This document shows positions 26,988 to 34,757 of a stretch of DNA of 64,000 bases, one piece after another; positions within the stretch are counted from its first letter, which is position 1, and each line of letters opens with the position of its first letter. Source of the DNA: Pseudoalteromonas shioyasakiensis (GTDB lineage: Bacteria > Pseudomonadota > Gammaproteobacteria > Enterobacterales > Alteromonadaceae); assembly GCF_019134595.1 (NCBI RefSeq), contig NZ_CP077770.1, positions 1,074,001 through 1,138,000 on the forward strand, written 5' to 3'. Under the pieces are notes generated by a model. The model was not told the DNA's origin, made no database searches, and saw only the letters and a program-made list of their open reading frames with translations. Position numbers and translations under genes: made by a program.

Positions 26988-27407
26988 TTAAGAGAGTAAT
27001 GCCGCTGCTAAACGAACAAAGTCAGATGAAGTGAGAATTCCCACTAGGTTGTTATCTTTATCAACCACAGGCATGCAGCCATGACGATTTTCAACAAAAA
27101 ACTTAGCAACTTCGTGTAGCGGTTGCTCTGGCGAGATACTGGTAAAATCGGTAGCCATAATATCAACCACTTTAGTTTGCTTTTCTTTGCGTTCAAGGGC
27201 GCTGGCGCTGTAATTAGCCATGATATTCATTACCTGAGCAATCATGATTTTTTGCGTTAACATGCCAACTAAGCCACCATGCTCATTGATCACTGGAATA
27301 TGACGGACATTCTTCTCTTTCATTAGATTATGAGCGTCATGCAGGCTATTTTGCGCGCTAATGGCGAATGGGTCTGGCGTCATCAAATCACTAACTAGGT
27401 GTGTCAT
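26988..27407 (-). CDS. Tandem CBS-domain protein
   Basis: A 139-residue cytoplasmic protein made of two CBS motifs (about 1-60 and 75-139), with VSDLMTPDP and VVDIMATDF openings and VRHIPVINEHGGLVGMLT / GCMPVVDKDNNLVGILT cores. CBS pairs bind adenosyl ligands and report energy state. The ATG at 27407 has AAGGA 8 bases upstream; a TTG eight codons earlier is less likely. The partner is unknown. Confidence 0.88.
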   Translation of the reverse strand: MTHLVSDLMTPDPFAISAQNSLHDAHNLMKEKNVRHIPVINEHGGLVGMLTQKIMIAQVMNIMANYSASALERKEKQTKVVDIMATDFTSISPEQPLHEVAKFFVENRHGCMPVVDKDNNLVGILTSSDFVRLAAALLS

Positions 27408-27486
27408 GGCTAAATCCTTACAATTAATCAAGTTGTGGTAAGTCTAGCGCGTATCGAGTGAATTGCACTTTAGTGAGATCAAAGTT

Positions 27487-28497
27487 TTAGTGATTAACGG
27501 TGCAAGTACCTGCATTACTTTGCTGACAATAGTGAAAGTCTAAATAATAGTGAGACTTAGCTGGTCGTTCACCTTTAGTGAGGTATTGATACATCAATTC
27601 AGCAGACAGGCGTCCCATTTCAAATGGGTTTTGACCAATATTGGCCGATGATAATCCTTGCTGTAATACTTCTAATTGCATTTGCTCAGTATCGGCAGAA
27701 ACGATCACCACCTCTTGATTAGCAATACGTTGCTTATGTTTAGCAATCACGTTTGCATAATTAGAGTTAAATTGGGCAAAGCCCGCTACCGCTAAAAATA
27801 GTGGTGGATTTTCAAGGTTAAGTAGTTTGTCGAGTTGACCGAGTGATACCTCTCGCTTGCCTAAGCTATATAAAGGGCATCGATCAAACTCACTCCAGCC
27901 ATTTTCACCACTTAAACGTTTATCTTTTTGCCCTGACAACGCATAGCGAACACCCTCAATACGCTTGTTTAAATTAGGTGTTGTTGAGTGTCCTGATTGA
28001 ATACAAACTTGATTATTTTCTTTGTTGGTGAATTTTTTTAATTCGTTCCCTAAGGCCACCCCATAGTCAAAATTATTGGTACCCACATAGGCTAAACGGT
28101 ACTGCTGGTCTTCTTCGAGCAGATCAGAGTCAAAAGTGATCACAGGAATGTTGTTATCTTTAAGCTGTTTTAACGCTCTTTCAACAAGGTAATTGGAATC
28201 TGTGGTTGCGATTAATAAACCACTAATGTTGTTTCTGCGAACAAGGTCGGTGATAACTAATACTTGCGTGCGAATATCTTGAAAGTCTTTGGGGCCATCG
28301 TAAATACATTCAAAATCGAGATGCTGTTTTGCAAATTGCTCACATCCTTTAAAGGCTTGCTGATAAAAGCTATCGTTTTTGGTTTTACCAACAACAGCCA
28401 CCACATATTTAGCCTGAATTGGCAGGGCAAAAAGCCAAAAACAGGCGCACAAAAGCACCCAGTTTAATTTAAAATTTAATAATACTTTTAAAGACAT
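27487..28497 (-). CDS. Orphan periplasmic binding protein (type I, sugar-like)
   Basis: A 336-residue protein with a signal peptide ending near IQA and a type I periplasmic-binding fold (residues 30-320). The ligand-site pattern is that of sugar-binding proteins (GKTKNDSFYQQAFKGCEQFA, PVITFDSDL, AYVGTNNFDYG). No ABC permease or ATPase is next to it. It could serve as a receptor for a sensor kinase or chemoreceptor; it is divergent from the LytTR regulator at 28665, which hints at a common function. That is inference. Confidence 0.8.
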   Translation of the reverse strand: MSLKVLLNFKLNWVLLCACFWLFALPIQAKYVVAVVGKTKNDSFYQQAFKGCEQFAKQHLDFECIYDGPKDFQDIRTQVLVITDLVRRNNISGLLIATTDSNYLVERALKQLKDNNIPVITFDSDLLEEDQQYRLAYVGTNNFDYGVALGNELKKFTNKENNQVCIQSGHSTTPNLNKRIEGVRYALSGQKDKRLSGENGWSEFDRCPLYSLGKREVSLGQLDKLLNLENPPLFLAVAGFAQFNSNYANVIAKHKQRIANQEVVIVSADTEQMQLEVLQQGLSSANIGQNPFEMGRLSAELMYQYLTKGERPAKSHYYLDFHYCQQSNAGTCTVNH

Positions 28498-28664
28498 AGC
28501 ACTACATATTGCAAGTTAAGTATAAGCACGAGCTAATTATAGTGGCAGCGTTTGAATTTACCAGTCAGCATTTACATCAATCAACAAGCTTTAACATATA
28601 ATGAAAAAGCCTTTTTAGGGAAGCGGTTATTTTTGCTACCTTTTATGACTCAAATGGAGTGGCT

Positions 28665-29468
28665 ATGATCATATATAAATACTGGCAGCAATTAACAACA
28701 CTTTGGCAAAAGGCCGCTTTTTTGTGGGCGGCTTTTTTTATTGTATTTAATGCATATTGCTTTTTTTGGCGTCATTTAATTGCGGGAGGCCAATATCAGT
28801 TTATTGACTCACAAATTTTTTGGCTAAAAGAGTGGGGGGCTTTATGTGCTTTAAATATTTTTCTGGTGGCTTTTGTTGATTTAAAAGCCAGGATTAATAG
28901 CAACTTATTTGTTTTTATTATTACGTGCGCAGTGACTATTTGTTCTTTGGTGATGTTACGTATTTTTGTTGATTACTCTTTTTATGGCTATGCAATTGCT
29001 GCTTCATTCATTCAGCTTTTACCAAAGTACTTAATCGCATGTTGTTTGGTATTGGCGTTATGGCGAGTATGCAGCATGTCGCTCTTGTCAAAAGCAAAGA
29101 ACGACAAGCCTGAGAATGGTCTATCTGAATATATTGAAATAAACCATAAAGGGGTTGTTAAGAGACTCTCCCCAGAATCAGTATTATTTATTAAAGCTGC
29201 CGGTAACTATGTAGAAATACAAACATTAACCGAATGCTTTTTAAAAAGAGATACCATCAAAAACATTCAAGCTCACTTACCTTGCAATGAATTTAAGCAA
29301 GTGCACCGCAGCTACCTTGTTAACCTAGTCCATATTGAAGATTTTAATCTTCATAAAGCAAATGCAAATTTACAGATGAAACTAGGGTTTAGCATTCCTG
29401 TTAGCAAAACTTTTAAACCAGCATTAGCAAATGTATTAAGTGAGCCAAGTGTATTCGTCACAGAATGA
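28665..29468 (+). CDS. Membrane-bound LytTR-type transcriptional regulator
   Basis: A 267-residue regulator. The N-terminal half has four hydrophobic helices (about 15-140). The C-terminal LytTR DNA-binding domain (about 160-262) includes SVLFIKAAGNYVEIQT, FKQVHRSYLVNL and FSIPVSKTFKPAL. LytTR domains bind paired direct repeats; one such pair overlaps the end of this gene. The ATG at 28665 has GGAG 5 bases upstream; a GTG two codons earlier is the alternative. It precedes cytochrome b561 by 82 bases. Confidence 0.88.
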   Translation: MIIYKYWQQLTTLWQKAAFLWAAFFIVFNAYCFFWRHLIAGGQYQFIDSQIFWLKEWGALCALNIFLVAFVDLKARINSNLFVFIITCAVTICSLVMLRIFVDYSFYGYAIAASFIQLLPKYLIACCLVLALWRVCSMSLLSKAKNDKPENGLSEYIEINHKGVVKRLSPESVLFIKAAGNYVEIQTLTECFLKRDTIKNIQAHLPCNEFKQVHRSYLVNLVHIEDFNLHKANANLQMKLGFSIPVSKTFKPALANVLSEPSVFVTE

Positions 29469-29482
29469 TGGGTTTCGTCACA
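29454..29482. promoter_or_regulatory. Direct repeat, candidate LytTR-family binding site
   Basis: TTCGTCACA occurs at 29454-29462 and again at 29474-29482, a start-to-start distance of 20 bases (two helix turns), as is usual for LytTR sites. It resembles the GTTCGTC core of AlgR-type sites. It overlaps the last codons of the LytTR gene and lies about 70 bases upstream of the cytochrome b561 start. Confidence 0.55.
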
Positions 29483-29550
29483 ATCTTATTTAAAACAAAA
29501 GCTTAATCTTTACTATTGAGTCATGAAAACAGTTTTTAAGGATAAAGTTC

Positions 29551-30072
29551 ATGACAATAAAGACACAGAAAACACATAAGTTTTTGCATTGGCTCAGTGC
29601 GCTATTAGTCATTAGCGTGCTTGTTTTGGGTTACTACATGACCAGGGTGACTGACTACAGTTTGTATCATTGGCATAAATCAATTGCGGTGATCATTGCC
29701 GTCGTCTGGCTGTTAAGAATAGTTTATAGGCTCTATCAGCCGTTTCAATCTACTGTACAAACAAGCTTAACTAAGTGGTTGCATTTATATCATTGGGGCT
29801 TGCTAATCTTGCTAGCTGTAATGTTACTGTCAGGTGCTTTTTATAGCGGTTTCGGCGGCTTTGGTATTGCGGTTTTTTCGTGGCAGTTAGTGGCTAGTAA
29901 TTATAATGAGGCGGGTCAGGCCGTTGCGTCAAACGCCTGGTTAAGCGATTTTGGCTGGCAAATTCATATTTTATCTGGGTATGTGTTATCAGCTGCTCTT
30001 TCAATCCATATTTTAGCGGCGCTTAAGCATCATTTTATAGATAAAGATGCGACCCTAAAGAGTATGCTTTAA
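29551..30072 (+). CDS. Cytochrome b561-type membrane protein
   Basis: A 173-residue protein with four transmembrane helices. Candidate heme-ligand histidines are in KFLHWLSALLV, LYHWHKS, LYHWGLL and QIHILSGYVL plus IHILAALKHH. It belongs to the bacterial CybB family, which passes electrons from quinol to acceptors and may remove superoxide. AAGGA lies before the ATG. Its stop overlaps the converging cyclase stop by 3 bases. The direct repeat upstream suggests control by the LytTR protein. Confidence 0.92.
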   Translation: MTIKTQKTHKFLHWLSALLVISVLVLGYYMTRVTDYSLYHWHKSIAVIIAVVWLLRIVYRLYQPFQSTVQTSLTKWLHLYHWGLLILLAVMLLSGAFYSGFGGFGIAVFSWQLVASNYNEAGQAVASNAWLSDFGWQIHILSGYVLSAALSIHILAALKHHFIDKDATLKSML

Positions 30073-31205
30073 GCGTTTATTTTAATTTGGTTTCGACCAT
30101 TATCTTTCGCCTCATAAACAGCTTTGTCTGCGCGGTTTACTAAGCTTTCAAAGCTGTCATTTGACTGCCAGTTGGTTAAACCAAAGCTAGCGGTGACAGA
30201 TATACGGTGCTCTTGATAAGCAATTTGACTTGTTTCGATGGTTTTACGAAGGCCTTCTAAAAATTGTGTCGCAGAGTTGATGTCGGTAGCAAAGAAAAAC
30301 AGTAAAAATTCTTCACCGCCGAGCCGGCAACATAGGTCCTCTTTTTTTAAATGGTGTTTCATTAGATCAGAGAACACTTCGAGTACTAGGTCACCGCCAT
30401 CATGCCCGTAACTATCATTAATACGTTTGAAGTAATCAATATCAACTACGCAGGCGAATAAGCTAGATGTTTGACTTGGGCTGAATAGTTGCTGCTGTTC
30501 AATAATGAATTGTAGTCCGCGGCGATTGTAAAGCCCGGTAAGTGGATCTTTTAAAGACAGCTCCAAATAACGCTTTTTCTCGTCAACTAATAAGGTGGTA
30601 ATAAGCCCAAGGCCAGTCATAACAAACACGGTTGCATGGGCAATAACCGTGAGAGAGTATAAGGTCGCTAAGTTGTGTTCATGGGTAATGATACTCAGCT
30701 GTGAAATAGGCACCAAAAGAAGAATACACTGCGCCATCGACAACACTGTATTGCCTATGTTCTTCTCACAGACAGCGCGCTTTGTTGTGTAGTAAATAAG
30801 TGCAGGTAGAACGCTTAGCGTAAAACAGGCTTCAACAAGGGCAAGTTGATTTATATTTTGAGTAAGGAGGGCAAATACAGAAAAAATAGCACCATGCGCA
30901 ATGATTATCTTATTAAAGCGGCTGGGTTCATCATGGTTATAAATGGATAATTGCAGTAATGTCATGGAGATCATATAAATCACCACACCAGATCGAAAAC
31001 TTGGCGTAAGGTCTAATAAGTCTTGGATCCAAAGCCATGCAAAGCCAATTACACCAAGGTAAAAAAACAGGTTAAATAAGTAAATCGAGCGGTTATTAAA
31101 ACTACTGCGCATCAGGCGCGTGGCTATAATGGAGCAGGTTACTACCGTAATGAGTAAGAAGACAAAAAAGCCGTGGTAAAAGTAATTCTCTACGTTACTA
31201 GCCAT
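30069..31205 (-). CDS. Membrane GGDEF diguanylate cyclase
   Basis: A 378-residue enzyme with about six hydrophobic helices (residues 8-195) and a C-terminal GGDEF domain (about 210-375) carrying the active motif CRLGGEEF. At the I-site position it reads KKED rather than RxxD, so product inhibition is unsure. The ATG at 31205 is preferred to an upstream GTG at 31214; neither has a clear ribosome site. It makes cyclic di-GMP; the membrane part resembles 7TM-like sensor regions without a named domain. Confidence 0.9.
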   Translation of the reverse strand: MASNVENYFYHGFFVFLLITVVTCSIIATRLMRSSFNNRSIYLFNLFFYLGVIGFAWLWIQDLLDLTPSFRSGVVIYMISMTLLQLSIYNHDEPSRFNKIIIAHGAIFSVFALLTQNINQLALVEACFTLSVLPALIYYTTKRAVCEKNIGNTVLSMAQCILLLVPISQLSIITHEHNLATLYSLTVIAHATVFVMTGLGLITTLLVDEKKRYLELSLKDPLTGLYNRRGLQFIIEQQQLFSPSQTSSLFACVVDIDYFKRINDSYGHDGGDLVLEVFSDLMKHHLKKEDLCCRLGGEEFLLFFFATDINSATQFLEGLRKTIETSQIAYQEHRISVTASFGLTNWQSNDSFESLVNRADKAVYEAKDNGRNQIKINA

Positions 31206-31360
31206 GAGTCGCACTGAAAAGCTCTAGGTAAATAAAGCTTAGCACAGGAAAAATTACTCACCTTTAAATCCTATCTATGATTCAAAAATGCTTTAATCGT
31301 TAGTTCATTTATTGATAGCTAAGCTTTCAATACACTACTGCCAAGCAAAACTTGCTCAAA

Positions 31361-31951
31361 TTAAAACAAACTAAACATCACTGAAGCGATTAATAGTATT
31401 GCCATTAGGTAGTTAAATGCTTTTAAGCGCTTTGGGCTGGCAAGCCAATGTTGAAGCTTTTCGCCAAGTAAAGTCCACGAGCTGACACACGGCAGGTTAA
31501 TTAAGCCAAATACGAGGCTTACGATTAATACAGAGGTGAGGTTTTTGTCTGGGGCATATAAGCTTACCGCGCTTAATGCCATTGCCCACGCTTTTGGGTT
31601 TACCCATTGAAACAGTGCAGCCTGAATAAAAGTAAACGGTTTACTTTCACTACTGGCTTTTTGTTGTGCGTTACTTGTGGCAATTTTAAACGCCAGATAG
31701 AGTAAGTAAGCAATGCAAAATACCTTTAATATCAAGTAGCTTGGTGGAAACAAGTCAAATAGCTGCATGATGCCAAGGCCCACTAAAACCAGCATCAACA
31801 TAAAGCCAAGCGTCACGCCAAGTAAATGTGGTGTGGTTCTTTTAAAGCCAAAGTTAGCACCTGAGCTTATCAACATTAAGTTATTTGGCCCTGGGGTAAT
31901 TGATGACACCAAAGCAAATAATGCCAAGGCTGTTAAAATTTCAAAACTCAT
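31361..31951 (-). CDS. LysE/RhtB-family amino-acid exporter
   Basis: A 196-residue inner-membrane protein with six helices. The LysE-family signature is SSITPGPNNLMLISSGANFG at the first helix. Members export amino acids such as lysine, threonine or homoserine. GGAGAG lies 6 bases before the ATG at 31951. It is divergent from the Lrp/AsnC regulator, a common arrangement in which the regulator senses the exported amino acid. Confidence 0.92.
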   Translation of the reverse strand: MSFEILTALALFALVSSITPGPNNLMLISSGANFGFKRTTPHLLGVTLGFMLMLVLVGLGIMQLFDLFPPSYLILKVFCIAYLLYLAFKIATSNAQQKASSESKPFTFIQAALFQWVNPKAWAMALSAVSLYAPDKNLTSVLIVSLVFGLINLPCVSSWTLLGEKLQHWLASPKRLKAFNYLMAILLIASVMFSLF

Positions 31952-32079
31952 CGCTATCTCTCCATTTGAATTAAGATGCAATTATAAGTTGTAATGCGTG
32001 CAATTTTTGCGCTTAATGTTGTTGTGTATATTTAAAGTTCACAATCAAAAATGAAAAAGATAAAATTAACGACAGAATA

Positions 32080-32499
32080 TTGCATGAGCTTAAACGCAAT
32101 GGCCGAATTGCTAATGCCGAGCTGGCAGATAAAGTGGGTTTATCGCCATCGGCATGCCTTCGTAGAGTGCAAGAACTAGAAAAGCTTGGGGTTATTGCAG
32201 GGTATCGGGCGGTTATTAATAATCAGGCTGTTGGCCTAGGTTTTATTGCTTATGTTGGGGTTGGGCTAAATGAGCACTCAACAGTATCTCAGCGAGCATT
32301 CGAACACGCGCTTGAGTTTATTGATGAAGTAAAAGAGTGCCACAATGTAACTGGCTCGTTTGAATATTTGCTGAGGGTTGAGACGGCGGATCTCAAGTCC
32401 TACAAAGCGTTTCATGCAGATGTACTCGGCTCAATTCCACAGGTACGAACCATTACCACTCATGTCGTGATGGAATCACCGAAGGATGAACGCGCTTAA
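32080..32499 (+). CDS. Lrp/AsnC-family regulator with disrupted start
   Basis: A 139-residue Lrp-type protein: HTH (NGRIANAELADKVGLSPSACLRRVQELEKLGVI) and a C-terminal RAM-type domain (HNVTGSFEYLLRVE). The first helix of the fold lies upstream: the same frame continues back to about 32050 as EKDKINDRILHELKRNG but has no good start codon there. The ATG at 32051 is one base out of frame: ATG, five A, then GATAAA. With six A it would read MKKDKINDRIL, a standard Lrp N-terminus. So it is a frameshift, a slippage site or a start at TTG 32080 with loss of the first helix. It is divergent from the LysE gene. Confidence 0.75.
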   Translation: MHELKRNGRIANAELADKVGLSPSACLRRVQELEKLGVIAGYRAVINNQAVGLGFIAYVGVGLNEHSTVSQRAFEHALEFIDEVKECHNVTGSFEYLLRVETADLKSYKAFHADVLGSIPQVRTITTHVVMESPKDERA

Positions 32500-32597
32500 C
32501 AATAGAGTTTGTACCTTTTTTGTCATTAATTTATTGCGAGCTATAAGGCCTTAGTCTAGAATCTTCGCGTTAAAATAATAATATATAAGGAAATTAC

Positions 32598-33407
32598 GTG
32601 AAAACGTTTAAGCCTTTTTTGGCGTTTATAGCTTTAGGTTTATTAGCAGGTTGTCAATCTACAACCGAAACAGGTGTATCGATGGCACGCTTTGAGAGCC
32701 CAGAGATCAACAGTGACCCCTTTCATTTTCGTGCAACCGTTGGTACAGATACAAGCAAGATCATTGCGAAAGATACCAGCGAGAGTACTTCAACGAGTAC
32801 AGCGATAACGACTTCGATGAGTATGACCTTAGGTTATTCGACGGAGCTTACCGTAGGGGCTGGTATTGGTGGCGATCATGATTATGAAAAATATGCTATT
32901 AAGCATCAGTTTTATGGCAGCCCTTTAGAATCGGCCGTCGAGAAAAACTTCTCTATGGCTGTCAGCCTTGGCTATATTCGCAGTGAAGATGCGGGGTATG
33001 GTCCACTATTAGCGGGTAATTATGATGACGATACCTATGATTGGGATTTATCGCACGATACTTATGATATTGCACTTATTTCAGGATACCGATTAAGCTC
33101 AAAAGCCTTATTATACGGCAGTGTCTTTTATCAAAAAGGCACTATCGATGTTGATTATACCCAAATGTATTATCTTGCCAGCGAAGAAGGGGCTATGTTA
33201 ACTCGAGCATGCAGTGATACGACAGAGCAATGCCTTGATTTTAGTGCTGATTACGACGGTCATAATGCAGGTGTCAGCATTGCACTTGAATATGCATTTA
33301 CGCATTGGTTCGCTATTACAGGTGAAGCAGTTTATAAATCGATGAACTGGTTTGATCGCAGTGAAAGCGAGACTGCTGCAAATGTAAACTTTGAATTTAG
33401 GTTCTAG
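32598..33407 (+). CDS. Outer-membrane beta-barrel-like lipoprotein
   Basis: A 269-residue protein with lipobox LLAGC at the end of the signal peptide, so it is lipid-anchored. The rest has alternating beta-strand patterns with aromatic girdles and ends NFEFRF with a terminal Phe, as in outer-membrane barrels. A Ser/Thr-rich linker (about residues 50-75) precedes the barrel. The start is GTG at 32598 with AAGGA about 7 bases upstream. The function is not recognised. Confidence 0.75.
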   Translation: MKTFKPFLAFIALGLLAGCQSTTETGVSMARFESPEINSDPFHFRATVGTDTSKIIAKDTSESTSTSTAITTSMSMTLGYSTELTVGAGIGGDHDYEKYAIKHQFYGSPLESAVEKNFSMAVSLGYIRSEDAGYGPLLAGNYDDDTYDWDLSHDTYDIALISGYRLSSKALLYGSVFYQKGTIDVDYTQMYYLASEEGAMLTRACSDTTEQCLDFSADYDGHNAGVSIALEYAFTHWFAITGEAVYKSMNWFDRSESETAANVNFEFRF

Positions 33408-33422
33408 GTTTGGCTTTTCGAG

Positions 33423-33456
33423 AAAAGGCATTAGCAATGGCTAGTGCCTTTTTTGT
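33423..33456 (+). terminator. Terminator of the lipoprotein gene
   Basis: Stem aaaggcattagc / gctagtgccttt with one G-U pair and loop aatg, followed by a T run. Confidence 0.88.
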
Positions 33457-33464
33457 AATGATTG

Positions 33465-34043
33465 TTATAAAAATACATAAGCTGCTGGGAGTAGCATACC
33501 GCTAATGACTAATACAGAGCGGCTGCCCCATGGGCTATTTTTACCCTTGATCATAAACAAGCCGCTGATTGCTAAAAACAGCAGCAGCCCAGCAAAAATA
33601 TCAGAAAAAATCACCCACGAAGCGTTTGTCTCGTTCAAGTGTAAGCGGTTAAATGCTTGAAATACATGACGAGGCTCAATAGCTTCATAGCTTATGACAT
33701 CTTTATTGAGTTTAAGGCTGAGGTTGTTACCGTTTTTTAAAAACACCTTAAACTCTTGCGGCGACACCCAATAAGAAGCCTTTACCGGCTCGCTTATATC
33801 AGCATGGGAGATAATTTGCTCAATCAACAACTCGTCATTATCTAATTGCCAAGTTTCATCGCTCACACTGATTTGCTGGTGGCTTACTTTGTAGTTTGGG
33901 TTCCAATCATCTTTGTGGTTCACTGCAATGCCAGAAACCGCAAAGATAATCACTAAACCAACACAAAAGTAACCAATATCGCGGTGTAAGTTTCTGTTTA
34001 ACTTAAACCAGTTGATACTTGATTTATTACTCAATGATTTCAA
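33465..34043 (-). CDS. PepSY-associated transmembrane protein
   Basis: A 192-residue protein with an N-terminal helix after LNRNLHRDIGYFCVG, a periplasmic loop (about 45-135) and two C-terminal helices, one after HVFQAFNRLHLNE. This matches short PepSY-associated TM proteins, a family often linked to iron or copper use and reductases. The start is TTG: either 34043, which overlaps the upstream gene by 17 bases, or 34034, which has GGAG 9 bases upstream. It is coupled to the DUF4920 gene. Confidence 0.78.
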   Translation of the reverse strand: MKSLSNKSSINWFKLNRNLHRDIGYFCVGLVIIFAVSGIAVNHKDDWNPNYKVSHQQISVSDETWQLDNDELLIEQIISHADISEPVKASYWVSPQEFKVFLKNGNNLSLKLNKDVISYEAIEPRHVFQAFNRLHLNETNASWVIFSDIFAGLLLFLAISGLFMIKGKNSPWGSRSVLVISGMLLPAAYVFL

Positions 34044-34497
34044 CTCCGCTCGGTACGAGCTGATAAATAGCCATTGCTTCAGTCACAGAGTTTACATCAA
34101 AGCTTTCGCCGGCTTGCTGCGCTTTGTGAGCAAGTAACGCTTTAGTGCGGCCAAGGCTAAGCTGAATTTTATCGAGCTTACCGGTTACGATAGCTTTACT
34201 GCCTTTAGCCGTCATCGGGAATACCATGTCGCCATCTTCAACTTTGATACGTAAGTTTTCAAAGCGTTTGTCAGATGCAAGTGTCATCCAGCAACCACGT
34301 TTTTCACATACCCCTGTGATAGTCCCTTCCACGGTAATTGGACTTGCAAGGTAATCGTCTGGTGAGGCCATAACCGTCGAAATTTTAATGAGTTTGTCAC
34401 TGTCGACTTGATTGCCAAACTGTAAGCTAAAGGCGTGTTGGCTAAAGCTTAAAAGCGCCAATGAGAATGCAATAAATGTTTTTGATTTTAGGAACAT
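34027..34497 (-). CDS. DUF4920-type periplasmic protein
   Basis: A 156-residue exported protein with a signal peptide ending at AFS and a compact OB-like beta domain. The GVCEKRGCWMTLASD motif with its Cys pair is characteristic of DUF4920 and may bind metal. It leads a two-gene operon with the PepSY-type protein, whose start lies inside its end. The pair is divergent from the PhoX-like gene; the role is unknown. Confidence 0.85.
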   Translation of the reverse strand: MFLKSKTFIAFSLALLSFSQHAFSLQFGNQVDSDKLIKISTVMASPDDYLASPITVEGTITGVCEKRGCWMTLASDKRFENLRIKVEDGDMVFPMTAKGSKAIVTGKLDKIQLSLGRTKALLAHKAQQAGESFDVNSVTEAMAIYQLVPSGVEIIE

Positions 34498-34704
34498 AGC
34501 GGTTGCTTCTTTAAATAAAATTAAGCCTTAGTTTAAGCGATTTACTTGTATGATAAAAGGCTAATGCGATTAAAAATGATTTGCAATTAAGTTAAGTCTA
34601 GATCAATTACTTATTCATGTTGTACGGGTTCTATCAGTTAAATCAAGCTTTATGACAATTTCGTGAATATTGTGATAATGTAACTTTTTATCGTTTCATT
34701 GCTT

Positions 34705-34710
34705 TATAAT
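34705..34710 (+). promoter_or_regulatory. -10 element of the PhoX-like gene
   Basis: A perfect TATAAT lies 48 bases upstream of the ATG, but the sequence 17 bases before it (AACTTT) is a poor -35, so an activator may be needed. This fits, but does not prove, phosphate control. Confidence 0.4.
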
Positions 34711-34757
34711 GCCTTTTTTATTTGTATGATAAAGCTGGTTTTTAGCTTGGAGTTAGC

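Noticed and set aside
34600..34757. Possible Pho box before the PhoX-like gene
   Set aside because: Only one TGTCAT-like half (reverse strand) is seen; the 11-base-spaced second half is missing.
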